A stretch of 64,000 nt of DNA from the NCBI GenBank assembly GCA_020002185.1, contig CM034539.1, forward strand, positions 29,777,750 to 29,841,749. The letters run 5' to 3'. The stretch comes from Paraescarpia echinospica. Lineage: Eukaryota; Annelida; Polychaeta; Sabellida; Siboglinidae. Below the pieces are notes generated by a model that saw nothing but the letters and a program-made list of their open reading frames with translations, made no database searches and was not told the origin of the DNA. Positions 12,701 through 23,225 of this stretch are shown piece by piece (the stretch's first letter is position 1; every line of letters begins with the position of its first letter). Both the position numbers and the translations under genes were made by a program.

Positions 12701-12998
12701 TGTGCATTTGGTCACAATTTTGTGTATGTGCACTGTTGATGATGATCCTTGATTGAATTTATTACTGTTGTCATATGCAATTCACAAACACCAAATAGAA
12801 ATTGTGGAAAGAGTTTTTGTTATTTTGGGCAGCAAAAAACACATACATGTAATTGCCAAAACAAGTAGTGTATTAAAATAGGAATATAGCCAAGAAAGAC
12901 ACATGTAAAGATTCAAGAAATGCAATCATGTTTATACCTGGGATACCGTCGTCTGTGTAACTCACTACAGCTTCATCTGCTTCCATTGCCACGGGCAT
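720..12998 (-). CDS. SMC4: SMC4, condensin ATPase subunit (N-terminal part, 10 exons, continues past left edge)
   Basis: Core ATPase subunit of condensin, which pairs with SMC2 and a kleisin to compact mitotic chromosomes. Coding exons, 5' to 3' on the minus strand: 12998-12938, 12595-12453, 11969-11775, 10956-10777, 9938-9774, 7402-7275, 6361-6221, 3715-3565, 1750-1607 and 797-720. All join in frame and give 462 residues. The Walker A motif GPNGSGKS lies at residues 75-82, preceded by NFKSYAG. The region [19 protein letters not shown] (Q-loop, about residues 180-203) and [12 protein letters not shown] are strongly SMC4-like. From about residue 235 the protein is charged coiled coil. The hinge, second coil, signature and Walker B lie outside the window. 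The start codon gives a shorter N-terminus than I recall for vertebrate SMC4, so an upstream coding exon is possible. The last exon (797-720) is the least certain because its acceptor tract is weak. Several introns hold minisatellites built from splice-boundary sequence. Confidence 0.93.
990..1606 (-). repeat. 24-bp minisatellite made of copies of an SMC4 exon end plus 5' splice site
   Basis: About 25 tandem copies of a 24-bp unit. On the minus strand each unit reads GACTGAGACTAAG followed by GTAGGGATAAA. This is the last bases of the adjacent SMC4 exon (ending ...ACTAAG at 1607) plus its donor GTAGGG. The array starts exactly at the exon boundary, so most units present a donor-like AAG|GT. 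A few units have AT or another dinucleotide instead of GT. Because the unit is eight codons long, the exon frame stays open for two units and then meets TGA in the third, near 1553. Long open frames on both strands (8-residue periodic) are by-products of the repeat. Confidence 0.93.
2149..3537. mobile_element. Tigger/pogo-like non-autonomous DNA transposon in an SMC4 intron
   Basis: The ends are inverted repeats: the left end starts CAGTAGTCCCTCTCTTCAGC at 2149 and the right end is its complement, finishing at 3537. Both sides are flanked by TA (2147-2148 and 3538-3539). CAGTAGTCCC ends with a TA target duplication are typical of the Tigger/pogo branch of Tc1/mariner. Subterminal motifs (GTGTCCCCTCATC-AGAGGGAC type) recur inside both ends. 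No transposase frame is visible in the 1.39 kb, so it must have been mobilised in trans. Its right end sits only 27 bp beyond the donor of SMC4 exon 3715-3565. Confidence 0.85.
3896..5013. mobile_element. Probable hAT-like non-autonomous element
   Basis: A 14-bp inverted repeat, TAGGGACACTGATT, lies at 3896-3909 with its complement at 5000-5013. The flanks share TAATTT (imperfect 8-bp direct repeats, six of eight matching), in line with the 8-bp target duplications of hAT elements. The interior is AT-rich with no transposase frame. It lies in the SMC4 intron between exons 6361-6221 and 3715-3565. Confidence 0.5.
5168..6154 (+). mobile_element. Dispersed repeat copy 1, split by a TTAA element
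   Basis: Begins at a TTAA followed by AGGGACATAGTCTG, runs to 5285, is interrupted by the 709-bp insertion at 5290-5998, and resumes to about 6132-6154. A second uninterrupted copy in inverse orientation lies at about 10029-10323. The TTAAAGGGA start recalls T2/Kolobok-type MITEs, but I see no clean terminal inverted repeat, so the superfamily is a guess. Confidence 0.6.
5290..5998. mobile_element. TTAA-flanked MITE (piggyBac- or Kolobok-type) nested in a repeat
   Basis: The ends GGCCAGACAC and its complement lie directly inside two TTAA copies (5286-5289 and 5999-6002). Inner parts of the inverted repeat match partly. The related repeat at about 10029-10323 carries a single TTAA at the matching point, which is a natural empty site and confirms precise insertion into TTAA. 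The interior is AT-rich without a transposase frame. Confidence 0.85.
6740..7200. repeat. About 30-bp diverged minisatellite in an SMC4 intron
   Basis: Roughly 14 imperfect units built around ATGATTCAGCC-GGGCAGATATTGAATGAC. It fills the intron between exons 7402-7275 and 6361-6221. Units differ by substitutions and small indels, so it looks older than the 24- and 57-bp arrays of the same gene. Unlike them it contains no obvious copy of a splice site. Confidence 0.8.
7216..7275 (-). repeat. 59-bp tandem duplication of an SMC4 exon end and its donor
   Basis: The last 30 or so bases of exon 7402-7275 plus donor (TACAT|GTAAGT) are repeated 59 bp further into the intron, with a second TACAT|GTAAGT at 7216. 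Use of the distal donor would read ATG TAA across the first boundary, an immediate stop. The real exon end was chosen at 7275 because it keeps phase with the next exon. Confidence 0.8.
7403..9640 (-). repeat. 57-bp minisatellite made of copies of an SMC4 3' splice site plus exon start
   Basis: About 39 tandem units of 57 bp fill most of the 2.37-kb intron between exons 9938-9774 and 7402-7275. On the minus strand each unit contains TGTGGTTGTAG (the acceptor), then TTGAGCCATGTGAAGGC and GTAGAATCGGAGACAAACTG. This copies the start of the next exon ([14 protein letters not shown]). Units alternate between two variants over part of the array, a 114-bp dimer pattern, and a run near 8740-9060 is almost uniform. 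The long uninterrupted frames (716 codons on plus, 395 and 240 on minus) follow from the 57-bp period being a multiple of three. Confidence 0.95.
10029..10323 (-). mobile_element. Dispersed repeat copy 2 (empty site for the TTAA element)
   Basis: Inverse-orientation relative of 5168-6154. It matches both flanks of the TTAA insertion there, but carries a single TTAA in the sequence CAGTTAACTCGG. It lies in the SMC4 intron between exons 10956-10777 and 9938-9774. Confidence 0.7.
11400..11710. repeat. Diverged GATGCTATATTT minisatellite with a LINE 3'-tail inside
   Basis: Imperfect units resembling CAGCCAGGGTTGATGCTATATTTGG recur around 11400-11470 and 11580-11700. Between them, 11499-11585 matches the LINE-like 3' tail seen at 16949-17035 (TGATTCTTGTATGTTGC, then GAGCTCAGATTCCTGGGGAT, ending in TTATTATTAT). 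Confidence 0.6.
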
Positions 12999-14970
12999 TG
13001 CGTCCACACATCAAAGGAAATACACCTGAAAGCAAGGCTTCTTTTCAATTGTACGCACTGATGCATACATACCAGATATTTATGAGTTCAATCATGATTA
13101 GCTAGACAAAGGTTAGGTTGTAGACATGACAAATATACACATTTAGACAGCAGACATTCTGAGCAACAAATTGCTATGAATTTCAATTAATTTTGTTGCC
13201 ACGTTGCTACAGTGATAATCGGAGTTGGCGACGCAAAGGAGCAGTTCTTGTGTTAAAAGGTTAGCGAGCAGCTCGCTAGGGTTTCACACACTTCTATATT
13301 ATATCAAATCATCCTCTTCGGTCTTCAGGCAAATTTGCCTATGTACCACTCTTTAAAGTTTAACCACTGTTGCTTTATGATAAAATTTGACAATCTGGTG
13401 CACCCATGTATGTGATGTAAACAGAGAGAACAAAGCGAGGGCACGTGGTGTGAAATGTACATTGTTATTTACATGTGTGTTGACATGGCGGAGTTACAGC
13501 AGTAGACAGTCGTGTAGTTGCAAAAACACTTTCAAAAAGACAAAATTTACAAAAATGGATTTGACGATGCTGGAAGATTGATATTTAAATTCTAAAACAC
13601 GATTTTATAATCACAAAGCTAAGTTCTTACAACTATATATTATATTTATGATGAAAAAGGCGGCTATTTATCAGGATCCACGCCGGGATCAAAAGTAGCA
13701 CTGCTGAAGACTCAGCACTGCCACCCGTCCCATGGTGCCAATATCAACAACAACACAATACAGAATCCGCAATAATTTGGCCCGAATAAATCTCAATTAG
13801 TCCATTAGTAAAACATTACTCCAATCTCTTATGTATATGCCCAGCTGCAAAAATAACGGCGCCAAAATAGCAGCAAGTTTATTGTTCCGTAGCTGTTTTT
13901 ATTGAACTAATTAAAGACAACTTACAATAATTATTTCATTTTCTGAACAACACTTTTGGCGCTGGAAATTGACGTTCGAATCACCCTCCAAAAGTAAACG
14001 GATCATTGATTGGCAGAAAGACCGGATGTTCAGCTGATGCCGGTGTTTTATGTATATATGTCCCCCGTATAAAATGAACAGAGATGGGCAAATTGTCAGA
14101 GATGGGGACATAATATTCAATAAATAATGTCGCTTATCCCTTAATTACAATAATATCATCATAGATAAAACAAAACAAAATAATTTGCATCTCCTTAAAA
14201 ACAGGTATTTTTATTAGCATCTAATTCACAACTTTTGATTCCATGTTATGAATCGTTCAAACTGCTGTAGTGTAGTTATAAATGTATTTTATTTATACTT
14301 TCGAGAAATGGGCGCATTTTATTATCATTTAGAATGGCAATTTTGACCGTCAAGAAGCGAACTCAATAAACATATAGGGCACGTTTGGCATGACATTTGT
14401 GCAGTAAACTCCGCTTAATTAACAGAATCATTGATAACATAGTTGTTTGTGGATTAGTAGAATCAATGAAATTTATTGGGTGGGACAGAATCATTGTTTA
14501 TACTCCTGTTATTTTTAAATGTGCTGCTGAAATGAATCAGCTACTTAATATAAACAAGCTGCTCTGACCCTAAACTGGGTTTCATATTTTAATTACTCAC
14601 ACAATGTTTGGATGATGGATTCACATAAGAGGGCGATATTAAAGATGTATCATATATTTTTGCACTGCTCGGACGCACAAGAAGCAAATTATATGCATCA
14701 TTTAGAAGCCCATTAGAGTAATCACGGGAGATAAGGAAAGATTGTGGAAATAGGTCCAATTTCCCACATGACGCGTCTGTAATCACCAAGGGCAAGCGCA
14801 TTATGCGAAAAGGTCACGCCAACCATATATGGTGAACGTGACGTATTTCCATGATGGCGACCTCCTTGTGGTACGCAGTTCGCTCTTGAGGGGCTACCAC
14901 GGTTTTTGTTGAATATCTACATAACGTTAACAAATGGAGCACGTTCGATAAAGCAGTTTAAATAGCATAT
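12999..14970. promoter_or_regulatory. Shared upstream region of divergent SMC4 and PPTC7
   Basis: Just under 2 kb separate the two divergent start codons, so SMC4 and PPTC7 probably fire from separate or bidirectional promoters here. A CRE-like GTGACGTA followed by a YY1-like CATGATGGCGAC lies at about 14838-14860, upstream of PPTC7. No TATA box is obvious for either gene. Untranslated first exons may lie here but I cannot place them. Confidence 0.35.
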
Positions 14971-17900
14971 ATGATGCAATCGATGGTAGTGTATGGAAGG
15001 CTGGTGGCGCGTGCCATTTTTGCGGGAATGAACAATGAATTTCAGCAGTTTCCTTTCAAGAACGGCAGTTCAGGCAACGCGCGGCCACTTCGCTTGGTGA
15101 CAGCCTCATCGGGAATCGGCAAAACACAGTCTCTGGCAAAACCAACGAAGAAATTATCCTTCGGCGACGATGCCTGTTTTATAGCACGGCATAAATTAGC
15201 TGATGTTATAGGTGAGTGTTTGTTAAGTTGCCTTGTTTTTTTTATGTAAAAGTGCTTCACTGGTCGTCCTCTAAGTGACCTACAGTGCACTACCGTAAGC
15301 GTCCTCCGTAACATGAATTTCAAAACAATAACAATGCGTCACTGTTTTTTTCCGGTTGCCGCATCCATCAGGTTACGTTATGCCATTTGAATGATGCGAT
15401 TTTTTGTAGTGTAAATTCCAATTGTATTATCGTTTACAATTGATCCAGTTGAGCCACATTTGGTGTTGACAAGTCACAAGGTATGTTTTTCAAGTTTCTG
15501 TTTATGTTTTGATTCTATAAATAGCCAAGGTATCTCCCCACGTGATGTAACTTTTTAGCTTCAACAGTTATATTGACATCTTGCTAAATAAACATTACTT
15601 AATTGTGCCAATTTACAGTGTCCAATCTAATCTATAATACTGATTTTATCAATTTAGTAGGTCTAAATGTATGAGATGTACCAAACAAAGAAACTTAGTT
15701 ACAAAACCTGAGTCTGAGAGGTGGTATTTTGGTGCTAGACTTTGGTGGAAGTGTTGTGGTACTTAACAAAATTTAATTAAAACATAATAAGTTGGTTAAA
15801 CTTCAATACTTGATATGCATGATTTTAAACATATTGTTATTGTACTATTCAATTTTTATGTTGATGTAATACTAGTATTTCCCATACCTAGACCTGTGTA
15901 TTTATATGACTGATGAATGTTTTGACACATTTTCTATATTATAAATACAATCATGATGGATGACTTTAATTACATTCCATTCTGATGCCACAAACTTGGC
16001 TATCTCTACTCTTTTTAAATGCTGTCAAATCAAAAACTACCTCTTAGTAATATTCAGGGCTGGGTCCAGTTACACAAATGAAATCAGTTACAGTTCATTT
16101 GTTAGTGAATTTCAGTTACACTTCTAACATTTTCAAATCAACAGTGATATGGCGTGCACGGTTTCCAATAGTTTTGTAATATGTGATTAGTGTGCAAAAA
16201 CTGTAATTGATGTAATTGTTTCAGTTACACCAAAATAATTGGTTACAATTACATAGTAATTTCAAAACCAGAATGAATTGCAGCATTTATTTGTACATAA
16301 TCAGTTACATAATTAAAACCATCCCTGGTAATATTTTTTGTTTGTAGATGCACGTCTGTGGTTATGGATTACACACATACCTGTAGAAAGGTTGTGGAAA
16401 AATGGCTTCTTGCGCATACTGGTAATGACTGCTGGACATACATAATGACTTGGAATCTTATATTACAATATTTATGGACATCCTGTAAAAAAAATTCCCC
16501 AATGAACCATCACATATCCAATGGTCTGTTGGGTTGCTGAATACTGGGAAAATTATGTTTTATCCACTGTAGCACAATTATGAATGTCAAATTGACTGTG
16601 TTTATTGTTAAAATTATGTATCTGTAGGTGTTGCTGATGGCGTTGGGGGTTGGCGGACGTATGGCGTAGATCCCTCGATCTTTCCAAACTGTCTCATGGA
16701 GACATGTGGAAGGTTGGTGGATGAGGGACGCTTCCAACCCAACCATCTTGTTGAAATGCTATCTGCCAGCTATCAGGAAATCCTAGAGAACAAAATGCCA
16801 CAAATAGGTAAGTTTTTTTCAATGACAAACCTGCATCATTTAGCTACCTTTCATAACAAATTGAAGACTTATTTATTTGAAATTGCCTTCCTACCCTCAC
16901 CTTCAGCGGTCCCTAGCTCTAATGATGAATTTTGCTTGTCCATATTAACAATTTTGCCCAATGATTCTTGTATGTTGCGCCTATGAGCTCAGATTCCTGG
17001 GGATTTAGGCGCTATATATGCTTATTATTATTATCATTTGAGCCATTTATTTAATTAACACTGATCTATTTGATTTGTTTTACTCCCAGTTATGCCAGTG
17101 ATAGCCATTAATGTGGGCCTGTAGGCTCAGAATTATTAGTTAATCTAGTGGCCCCCTCTAAAATCACCTGTCTTATCAGTTGTAATTACCTGTCTTGGCC
17201 AGTCATCTGCCAGTCTAGAAGAGGGCAGACTGGTCTCTGGCTAAGCCCCTGCCACTACTCCAAGATAGGGCTTGGTGGCACAGTGTTTAGAACCTCCGAC
17301 TAATTCCAGATAATTGTTAGAATACTCTTGCATGTATTCAAAGTTTGAACAATTGAATTCACTCCATGTTGCCTCAAATCACTCTATAAACGACTACCTG
17401 GAAATATAAGGTATTACCTCTGGTGTTAAGATCAATGCTTTGTATATATGCATACTAAACAAAAACTTAAAGTGAGATGGTGCTCTAGTATGTCATTCAC
17501 TTTGCTAACACCCACAAGATCCGGACTGAAAGTTTTAAGCGAGATTTGCCAAAAATATGCAGATGAATACAATGTAAATTTTAACGGTTCTAAGAGCAGA
17601 TGTCTGATTTTTAGAGGTCCTTGTTGTAAACCCGACGACAGAACTGTGGTTTTCAATGGCACCGTGTTGTATAGTATCCAGGATGCTGTACACCTGGGCC
17701 ATCACAAGTCCGTTGTTACTAAGGATAGCTTAGTTGCCCATGCCACTTATTTAAACAATATTGCTGCTCTTACTATGGAGCTCCACTATGTAATTTCCAG
17801 TTAGACTGTTGGCACTATATGCACAGCATGGCGAAAAGCACTAAGGAAGTTGTGGGGGCTAGCACCACTTACACACGGTAATGTTATAAAAAAATGTCAT

Positions 17901-20900
17901 TGTTATCGGATCGTTTACCATTATTGGTCATCTTAAAGCAAAGGTTCACACAACATTTATTAATAAAGCCGTGAACCACAATTCACCGATTATAAGCAGT
18001 GTTGCCAAGATGTCTATTGAAAATCCATGGTCAAATAGTAGGACAAATTGTTCACTTCCTAAATGAATGTACCACAATTCATGATGTGTCTGCATATGAT
18101 AATCTCCGTGTGTGGCAGGCTGGTGTATCAAACAAAATAATATCTAATGTAAATATTTTATTCAAAAAATGTTAGAAATAAAAAACTTTAAGACATGCTC
18201 TATTTTAAACGATGATGATGTCAGCCGAATAATTACGGAAATTACTGTATTTTAAAGAATGTACAATTGTCATTTTTAATGTGCAAAAATTAAGATTTTA
18301 TTATTATATTGAGTGAATACTCTTCGCGCAGTAATTCACTATGGCTGACTGTTTCTCAGAGAAGTGAGGATAGTGTTCGATTGAACAATTCTGCCAAGAA
18401 AATAAGGTGTAAAGTGTTGAAATTCCACCCAAGTAATAAACTTAGGATGAATCTTTTCTGACACTACATTGGAACTATTTATTTTACATGTGTGCCAATT
18501 CAAATACAATACGTATATCATCAAGACAAACTTTTTATCAAAATGCGGTTTAAAAATATCAAACAAATACATGTATATGAACTACCATGATAAAATGCGT
18601 ACTTTTCTGCATGGCCACGTACGAAAAATATAGACAAAATAATTTACCATTTTCTCGACCCACTTGTAATGCAGAATTATAATTAATGAAATTTGAAGAC
18701 ATAATAATGTGCAATATTTACATTTGCTTCCACCTGTGCACTAAATGACGTATGCTCACCTTTCAGGCAGCTGTACGGCATGTGTAGTAGCATTGCACGG
18801 TGATGAGAACACGATATACACAGCGAACCTCGGCGACAGTGGCTTCGTTGTGATTCGACGGGGCAAGGTGATTCACCGGTCCGAGGAACAACAACATTAC
18901 TTCAATACTCCCTTCCAGTTGTCTGTTGCCCCCACAGTCCTTGAAGGCATGGTCCTGTCTGACAGGTGGGTGTCTTTGGTTGTTTGTTGCAAAATTCATA
19001 TATTTCTCATTATAACGTTTCCCCGGGAAATACTTTAAAACTGAAATACCAGGGTCTCCAGCATTCCTGTATTTTAATAATAATTTTAGTATTTTCAAAA
19101 GAATGTTTTCCTATTAATGGTGGAGATTTTGTGGTTTCTTGTCACTTTAAAAGATGTTTTCAGTAAACATATCTATTGGCAAAAATATTTTTAGAGAAGC
19201 TTTATGTAACAGATTTAATATATCAAACATGTTCCATTCAAAGACTGATAGTAATTGATATTGACATTTTTCATCAGTTTTATCACTTGAAATTGTCATT
19301 TCAATTACAGTTTAGCTGATTCCAAGTATAGAGGGAAAGTAGCAGTCTTGGGTAAGGGAATGGGGAAAGACCTTTTTGGAATTCTCATTAACCGAGATTG
19401 ATGAACGAATGTGCAGAATTTTTTACTACATCAAATTCACCCAAATCCCTTTGCACTGTAAACAAGATTCCTCCTTGAAGACCAACCCAGTATTGTCTTG
19501 AATGTTTGCAGTCCTGAATCAGCTCAGAGTACATCTTTTGGAGTGAAAGAGGGAGACCTTATCGTGGTCGGAACCGATGGGCTTTTCGACAACATGACTG
19601 AAGAAATGCTCTTATATAATGTAGCAAAATTAAAGGTGAGTTGTTAATTTATTTAGAAATGCACAGTATTAAAAGTTGTGCTCATTTCATGTGCCTGTAC
19701 GTAAAAAAGGTTTCATCTTTAAAATGGTATACTTCATCACATTTTGCAACTTTAGACAATAAAAAGACATCATGTTGTAGTCATGATGATATTTGTTATT
19801 GTCATTACCATATGCAATGTAGTGAAATAAATGTATTTACATGGTTTGTTATAGTTATGCACCAATAAAATAATTTTTCTAATGGTTACTTTTCATGTTA
19901 CAAAATTTTTTGTTAACATGAATGAAAATGTTAAAATTTTATTTATAATTTTCAAGAACATATCGCTGCTGCAGTTGTGCATGTGAATTGTGACTGGTGA
20001 TGTCTCTGTGGTGTTTTGTTTGTTCTCACCTCTAGTGTTTAATTTTAGAAAACAACATTATTGTCTGCTTGTAGGATCACAAGCTTGAGAGTCTACAAAG
20101 TATAGCGAACACAATAGCTCAAGAAGCACACAAGTTAGCCTTTGATCCCGAGTACATGTCGCCTTTCTCACTCAGTGCTGCAGCAAATGGCTTCAACATC
20201 AAAGGTACATCGCCATTACCAGGTGTCATAAGGTGGCACAGTGGTGATACTCTCAATAAGATGACAGCTTGTTCTACTCGCTTACTTTCATAGCTAAATG
20301 CACAACTGGTCGTACACTGTTATGTCTACCTTGATCTTTTATTAACCCATTAGGCCTTAGGAGTTTGTGCAGAAATGCTACACTAATCCTAGGTTGGTTG
20401 GCAAGTTTGCAGTGTTTTTTCAACCTTTAGTTCAAAATTCTGTTGAAGAAGTACAAGAGAGAAGTTGTGTTTAGTTTGGAGCGTAAAACATATCTTCGCC
20501 TAATGAAAAATAAGATTTGATCATGTGTTTTACTTTATCACAATTTTCAAGCATCAGATTACATTACATTTTAAATTAATTTATTAGTTTTTAATTATTA
20601 CTACATATACTACTTTAAATTGCCCCAGCCTGTCACCAGTTAACTATCATAAATATGTGGTAATTACCACCAAACCATTAGCAGAGCAACTGAAGTGTGT
20701 CATGGCCATGCATAACTGACGAGTAGTTTACCAGAAACCTTCACCAACTAACTCATTCCCGTCATAATATTGCTACTGCAGACATTTGAGCAAAAAGTAG
20801 TAAGTTTCTTTTGACACTGAGTTTATCGTATCAATCTGATTGTTTGCAGGAGGAAAGCCAGATGACGTCACTGTTCTACTATCTCGTGTCACACACGTCG

Positions 20901-20914
20901 AACTTCCTACATAG
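14971..20914 (+). CDS. PPTC7: PPTC7, mitochondrial PP2C-family protein phosphatase (complete, 6 exons)
   Basis: PTC7-type Ser/Thr phosphatase. In other animals it acts in mitochondria on matrix proteins and limits mitophagy receptors. Exons: 14971-15211, 16628-16807, 18767-18965, 19512-19635, 20075-20204 and 20850-20914. All have GT-AG introns and consistent phases, giving 312 residues against about 304 in human. Metal-binding and catalytic PP2C motifs are present: GDDACF (D66/D67), ADGVGGW (D84), NLGDSG (D164), GTDGLFDN (D229) and GGKPDDVTV (D297). The family-typical [14 protein letters not shown] is also there. The basic N-terminus rich in R, V and A fits a mitochondrial presequence. Two nearby ATGs (14971, and 14983 after MMQS) could serve as the start; the first was taken. 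Intron 2 carries LINE remnants. No disruption is seen. Confidence 0.95.
16810..17040 (+). mobile_element. Non-LTR retrotransposon 3' end in PPTC7 intron 2
   Basis: A short frame with a LINE-like C-terminal signature ([14 protein letters not shown]) runs directly into GAGCTCAGATTCCTGGGGAT and a TTATTATTAT tail. The same 3' tail recurs at 11499-11585, so it is a dispersed family. It starts almost at the PPTC7 donor at 16808. The copy is 5'-truncated, as expected for incomplete reverse transcription. Confidence 0.65.
17448..18130 (+). mobile_element. Non-LTR reverse-transcriptase C-terminal fragment
   Basis: The frame 17448-17804 contains [19 protein letters not shown] followed by [11 protein letters not shown], the region just after the catalytic domain of LINE reverse transcriptases. 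The next part, in other frames, contains [16 protein letters not shown], a common LINE C-terminal motif. Stops and frame changes show it is dead. It lies in the PPTC7 intron between exons 2 and 3. Confidence 0.7.
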
Positions 20915-20934
20915 CACAGATGAACGATGTGGGT

Positions 20935-21375
20935 GACTCTGCCTTTGTTATATCTTCTCTTTGTACACTGTTGGCCATCTGTAGACAATGTCCTCTCAAT
21001 GGATGGATGCAAGACTTCATCATCTCATGTTGACCGTGTGTGGACAGTGTTTTCCATAGATGGACACACGATTTCATCCCGTCATGTTGGCCATATGCGG
21101 GGAATGTCATCACCATAGATGGACACAAGACCTCGTCATGTCGTGTGTGGACAATGTCCTCTCAATAGATGGACACAACACCTCATCGTGTCATGTTGAC
21201 CGAGTGTGACCAATGTCCTCTCAATAGATGGACATAAGACTTCATCTTGTCATGATGACCATTTGTGGAAAATGTCCTCATCGTAGATGGACACAAGACT
21301 TCATCCTGTCATGTCCATATGTGATGAATGTCTTCATCGTGTATGCACACAAGAACTCATCCTTTCTCTCCATGC
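20935..21375. repeat. About 60-bp minisatellite after the PPTC7 stop
   Basis: Six to seven imperfect units around GATGGACACAAGACTTCATC, TGTCATGTTGACC and TGTGGACAATGTCCTC. It begins some 20 bp after the stop codon, so it probably lies in the 3' UTR or just beyond. No AATAAA is visible before it. Confidence 0.75.
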
Positions 21376-22829
21376 TGACTGTGGTGTACATAACAAAATC
21401 GTCTAATTATGTTTGAAAGAAGGGAGAGACGACCGCGTATCCATCACTGCTCTTACTTATATCAGATCACAGGGATGTTGCTGGGACTTTCTGGTCTTAT
21501 GATAAGTCTTCAAATGTGACAGTAAATTTATATCGACCTGGTCATGGACTAATTGTGCAGCCCATTTGTAGATAAAGAGGTCGAGTGATATAGCACATTT
21601 GTGCAGTGCATGCAAGTACAGAAGTGACAGATCTAGCCCAGGCCTGTCGAATTTGTGATCTCGGAATTGGGGTCTGTTCCAGTTGGATTTCCAAGAGTCC
21701 CATTCAAAATTCACTGTGTCGGTTCCATTTAAAATCTCTGTGTTCCTTTTGCTCAAATTCGAATTACCAGGTACTTTCAGTTGACAATAATTCAATTTTG
21801 CTCATAAGGTATATTTTCAGCTGCCTTTGTACATCTAACACATTCAATGAAAACATGACTTGAAAGTTGCAAATGATTCACATGCCAACAACATCTGTGC
21901 AACAGTGAACGTCAGACAAACATAATTGTGTGATAACTTCATTGTTTGTTGAAATATGTGTCAACATGTATTGCTGTACATTCTCTTTATTTTTGTAAAA
22001 AACAGTTATGATCAAGAAGTTTAAAAAGCCAATCAGGATTCTGGAACTATTTTTTCTTTATATCTAAATTTTCCTTCCTTTGTCAGCCTCTCATAAAGCC
22101 TTAATGGCCAGCATTAATTCTGGAATTGACACCCAACCCAGATTGTGGCGAATGCAGATATGAAGATGCCTGTTTGCAGCAGTGACTGAAGCTAAACACA
22201 ATTATAAAAGCCAAATGGCTAAAAAAAACAAGTCTTTTGCAACACACTTGAATGTTAATGTGCTACAATGGTTTTGCTATGACTTCGGTGAAGAAAAATC
22301 TGCATTTTGTTTTTGATGTGTTTCATTTATTGACATGAAACATTTAAGTAGGCATGTTTATCCTGACTTATTAAGCTGAAATTGGACAAGAAATATGTAT
22401 AATGTAGATAATTCATAAAACGTTATTCATATGTGCCGACTTATTACCACCTGTGACTACACAGCTGTAGTTTATTTATATAATATATATTCATGATATA
22501 TATTCTAACACTAAAGGCATGAACGTCATCAACTAAAAGACCTTGTTATATGGCCCAGGTCCACAGCAAGGATAGTCCTGTATATTGCTGTGTTTACCAA
22601 CTGGGAAATGGATCACAATTTAAACAATGAGCGAAACCTGCAGCTGTACCAAAGACAGTATTTTGTATGATCCAGATAATCATGGATATCTACATGATTT
22701 GGGGGGGGGGGTATTTCTTTACATTCTGTATGTACAGGTACATTAAACCATGTTGCTTTCATCCAGCTGTGTGTATGTTGTCACAAATAGAAGATCAAGA
22801 ATCTAACACAAATGAGTTTGAACAAAGTA
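21376..22829. other. No gene seen
   Basis: AT-rich, short frames without recognisable motifs. A run of ten G residues lies near 22700. It may contain the PPTC7 3' UTR. Confidence 0.4.
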
Positions 22830-23105
22830 AAGGTAAGTATTTATATAACGCAGTATCCAGGCCTCAGGACTGCTCAAAACACTTTACTCCCTGGCAGACC
22901 TGTTCAATCGAACACCATCTCGACTTCTCTGGGAAGCATCCAGACACACTGCAATTTGACTATTGTACACAAATATCCACCACTGTCTATAGCCAGGTAC
23001 TCAGTCATACAGCTGAATGAACTGGAGCAATGTAGAGTGAACGAACTTGCCCAAGGTTCGACGCGGCAGCACAGGATTCAAACCCAAGTTCTCTCGGTCG
23101 AGATT
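22830..23105 (-). mobile_element. tRNA-derived SINE, copy A (head truncated)
   Basis: Shares its body with copies at 52497-52832 and 57290-57655: CTCCCTGGCAGACCTGTNCAA, AACACCATCTCGACTTC, ATCCACCACTGTCTATAGCC and CATACAGCTGAATGAACTGG. Read on the minus strand the tRNA-like head would be at 23105, but it is cut off after the B-box-like GGATTCAAACCC complement by the foldback element next to it. The 3' domain ends in the TATATAA-rich motif seen in the other copies. Confidence 0.75.
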
Positions 23106-23111
23106 AGAGTT

Positions 23112-23222
23112 AGGTTAGAGAGAGAGAAAAAAGTTTGGGTTAATCTCGCAAAAATTTATACAACCACCTTGGTTGTTTAAATTTTCGCGAGATTAACCCC
23201 AACTTTTTTCTCTAACCTAATT
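23112..23222. mobile_element. Foldback (hairpin) MITE
   Basis: Two arms of about 52 bp, nearly perfect inverse copies: TTAGGTTAGAGAGAGAGAAA ... at the left and its complement ending CTCTAACCTAA at the right. The centre is AACCACCTTGGTTG. GGTTAGAG...CTCTAACC is flanked by TA on both sides, which fits Tc1/mariner-type insertion. It adjoins or interrupts the SINE at 22830-23105. Confidence 0.8.
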
Positions 23223-23225
23223 AGA

